Assembly: GCA_020726005.1 (NCBI GenBank)
Contig: DYTL01000039.1
Location: 1 to 7,231, forward strand
Direction: 5' to 3'
DNA: 7,231 nucleotides
Source: Microcaldota archaeon
GTDB lineage: Archaea > Micrarchaeota > Micrarchaeia > Anstonellales > Bilamarchaeaceae
Positions within the stretch are counted from its first letter, which is position 1. Every line of letters begins with the position of its first letter. The notes under the pieces were generated by a model that saw only the letters and a list, made by a program, of their open reading frames with translations, made no database searches and had not been told where the DNA came from. Positions 6,253-7,231 of this stretch are shown here, piece by piece. A program made the position numbers and the translations under genes.

Positions 6253-7119
6253 ATGAGCACGATGGAAGAACTTACTACTAAAGAAAAACCGCAATGGTGT
6301 CCGGGCTGCGGAAACTTTAGTTTGCATATGGCACTCAAAGGTGCGCTTGCGGAATTAGGTATTCCAAGAGAAAAAACAGTTATATGTACCGGAATAGGGT
6401 GTGCGAGTAAAAGTAACCATTACATTAATGTATACGGATATGAATCTTTGCACGGAAGAAGTATTCCTGTTGCGGCAGGAATAAAACTTGCGAATCATGA
6501 ACTTACTATTATTGCTGAAAGTGGAGATGGTGACGGATATGGGATTGGTTCTGCACATTTTTTGCATTCGTTTAGGCGCAACATAGATATGACATATATC
6601 ATCCATGATAACGGAGTATATGGACTTACGACTGGACAGGCCTCACCGATGAGCCAAAAAGGAATGAAAACCAAGTCAACTCCGCATGGAAATCTTGAGA
6701 CGCAATTTAATCCACTTGCAGTAGCAATTGCAACAGGAGGAACTTTTGTTGCACGCGTATTTGCTGGAGATATAATGTACATGAAGGATATTTTTAAGCA
6801 AGCGATACTGCATAAGGGCTTTGCGTTTGTGGATGTTTTACAGCCATGCGTTAGCTTTAACAAACTAAATACTTATCAATGGTGGCAACAAAGAATTTAC
6901 AAATTAGATAACACATATGAATCAAAAGATAAATCTGCTGCATTCGTAAAGGCATTAGAAGAAACTACAAGTAATTATGAGAAAATACCAATAGGTGTTT
7001 TTTATAAAGAGGAAAGACCAACTTATGAAAGCGAAGCGCCGCAATTAAAAGAAAAACCACTTGTAAAACATGAACTTGCAATTGATGCAATAGAAAAAGC
7101 GATTGATGAATTTATTTAA
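6253..7119 (+). CDS. korB: 2-oxoacid:ferredoxin oxidoreductase, beta subunit (TPP and 4Fe-4S)
   Basis: The beta subunit carries thiamine diphosphate and the one 4Fe-4S cluster of the two-subunit enzyme. The protein has 288 residues when started at the ATG after GAGG. Cluster ligands are Cys16 and Cys19 (WCPGCGN), Cys50 (GIGC) and Cys199 (LQPC); the spacings of 3, 31 and 149 closely resemble what I recall of the Sulfolobus enzyme. Lys53, three residues after Cys50, sits where a CoA-contacting lysine has been reported there. The TPP/Mg motif runs from GDGDGYGIG (91-99) to HDNGVYGLTTGQ (118-129). The Leu in YGLT is typical of enzymes acting on 2-oxoglutarate or several 2-oxoacids, whereas pyruvate-specific enzymes tend to have Asn nearby; this is a hint only. 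No separate delta (2x4Fe-4S) subunit gene follows, so electrons should go directly from the beta cluster to ferredoxin. The operon ends at a T-rich terminator. Confidence 0.93.
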   Translation: MSTMEELTTKEKPQWCPGCGNFSLHMALKGALAELGIPREKTVICTGIGCASKSNHYINVYGYESLHGRSIPVAAGIKLANHELTIIAESGDGDGYGIGSAHFLHSFRRNIDMTYIIHDNGVYGLTTGQASPMSQKGMKTKSTPHGNLETQFNPLAVAIATGGTFVARVFAGDIMYMKDIFKQAILHKGFAFVDVLQPCVSFNKLNTYQWWQQRIYKLDNTYESKDKSAAFVKALEETTSNYEKIPIGVFYKEERPTYESEAPQLKEKPLVKHELAIDAIEKAIDEFI

Positions 7120-7131
7120 ATAAATTTTTTT
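7109..7131 (+). terminator. Palindrome plus T7 tract ending the oxidoreductase operon
   Basis: AATTTATTTAAATAAATT (7109-7126) is a perfect 18-base palindrome spanning the beta subunit stop codon (7117-7119), and it runs into seven Ts (7125-7131). A second T6 run follows at 7155-7160. T-tracts are the main archaeal termination signal. The AT-only hairpin adds little stability, so the T runs probably do the work. Confidence 0.5.
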
Positions 7132-7179
7132 GTTATTGTGCGAATTTTGGATTATTTTTTACTTTCTATAACTAATAAA

Positions 7180-7187
7180 TTTAAATA
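7180..7187 (+). promoter_or_regulatory. TATA box of a gene beyond the right edge
   Basis: TTTAAATA in AT-rich sequence would start RNA near 7209, and GGAG at 7210-7213 could be a ribosome binding site. TTG at 7214 is open to the window end but too close to that site to be a convincing start. The gene itself is not visible. Confidence 0.35.
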
Positions 7188-7231
7188 ATGTTATGTTTAT
7201 TATATTTCTGGAGTTGTGGATACAAATTAAA

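Noticed and set aside
6495..6863. 122-codon open frame on the - strand within the beta subunit gene
   Set aside because: It is antisense to the well-supported TPP-binding region; the reverse frame is open because of the codon use of the real gene.

Overview
This AT-rich window looks archaeal. It carries three genes typical of archaea: a PurP-type formate-dependent FAICAR synthetase, a stand-alone Taw1/TYW1 wyosine-tRNA radical SAM enzyme, and an aIF5B-type translation initiation GTPase (short, with no long N-terminal extension). It also carries a two-subunit ferredoxin-dependent 2-oxoacid oxidoreductase. Ile codons are often ATA, promoters look like archaeal TATA boxes, and Shine-Dalgarno sites are of the GAGG/AGGTG type. 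The lineage cannot be fixed from the sequence alone; an AT-rich euryarchaeal or DPANN-like archaeon is plausible.

Layout from left to right: (1) 1-116 holds a TATA box and part of a short inverted repeat. (2) 117-278 may encode a 53-residue protein whose stop directly abuts the purP start. (3) 279-1322 is purP on the + strand. (4) 1323-1366 is a short convergent junction with a candidate bidirectional terminator hairpin. (5) 1364-2365 is taw1 on the - strand. (6) 2366-2429 is a divergent promoter built around one palindromic TTTTAAAA box. Its geometry predicts a leaderless taw1 mRNA and a very short leader with an AGGTG site for aIF5B. (7) 2430-4172 is infB/aIF5B. (8) 4173-4415 is a 243-base gap with a TATA box followed by three consecutive RNA hairpins and a possible competing pairing near the ribosome binding site. 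(9) 4416-6242 and 6253-7119 are the fused gamma-alpha subunit and the beta subunit of the oxidoreductase, an evident two-gene operon. (10) 7109-7231 holds a palindrome plus T-tract terminator and the TATA box of a further gene beyond the right edge.

The genes serve separate core functions (purine synthesis, tRNA modification, translation initiation, ferredoxin-linked carbon metabolism) rather than one pathway. I see no mobile element, CRISPR, defence system, tRNA or rRNA. The part that known families explain least is the structured leader in front of the oxidoreductase operon, followed by the small ORF upstream of purP.
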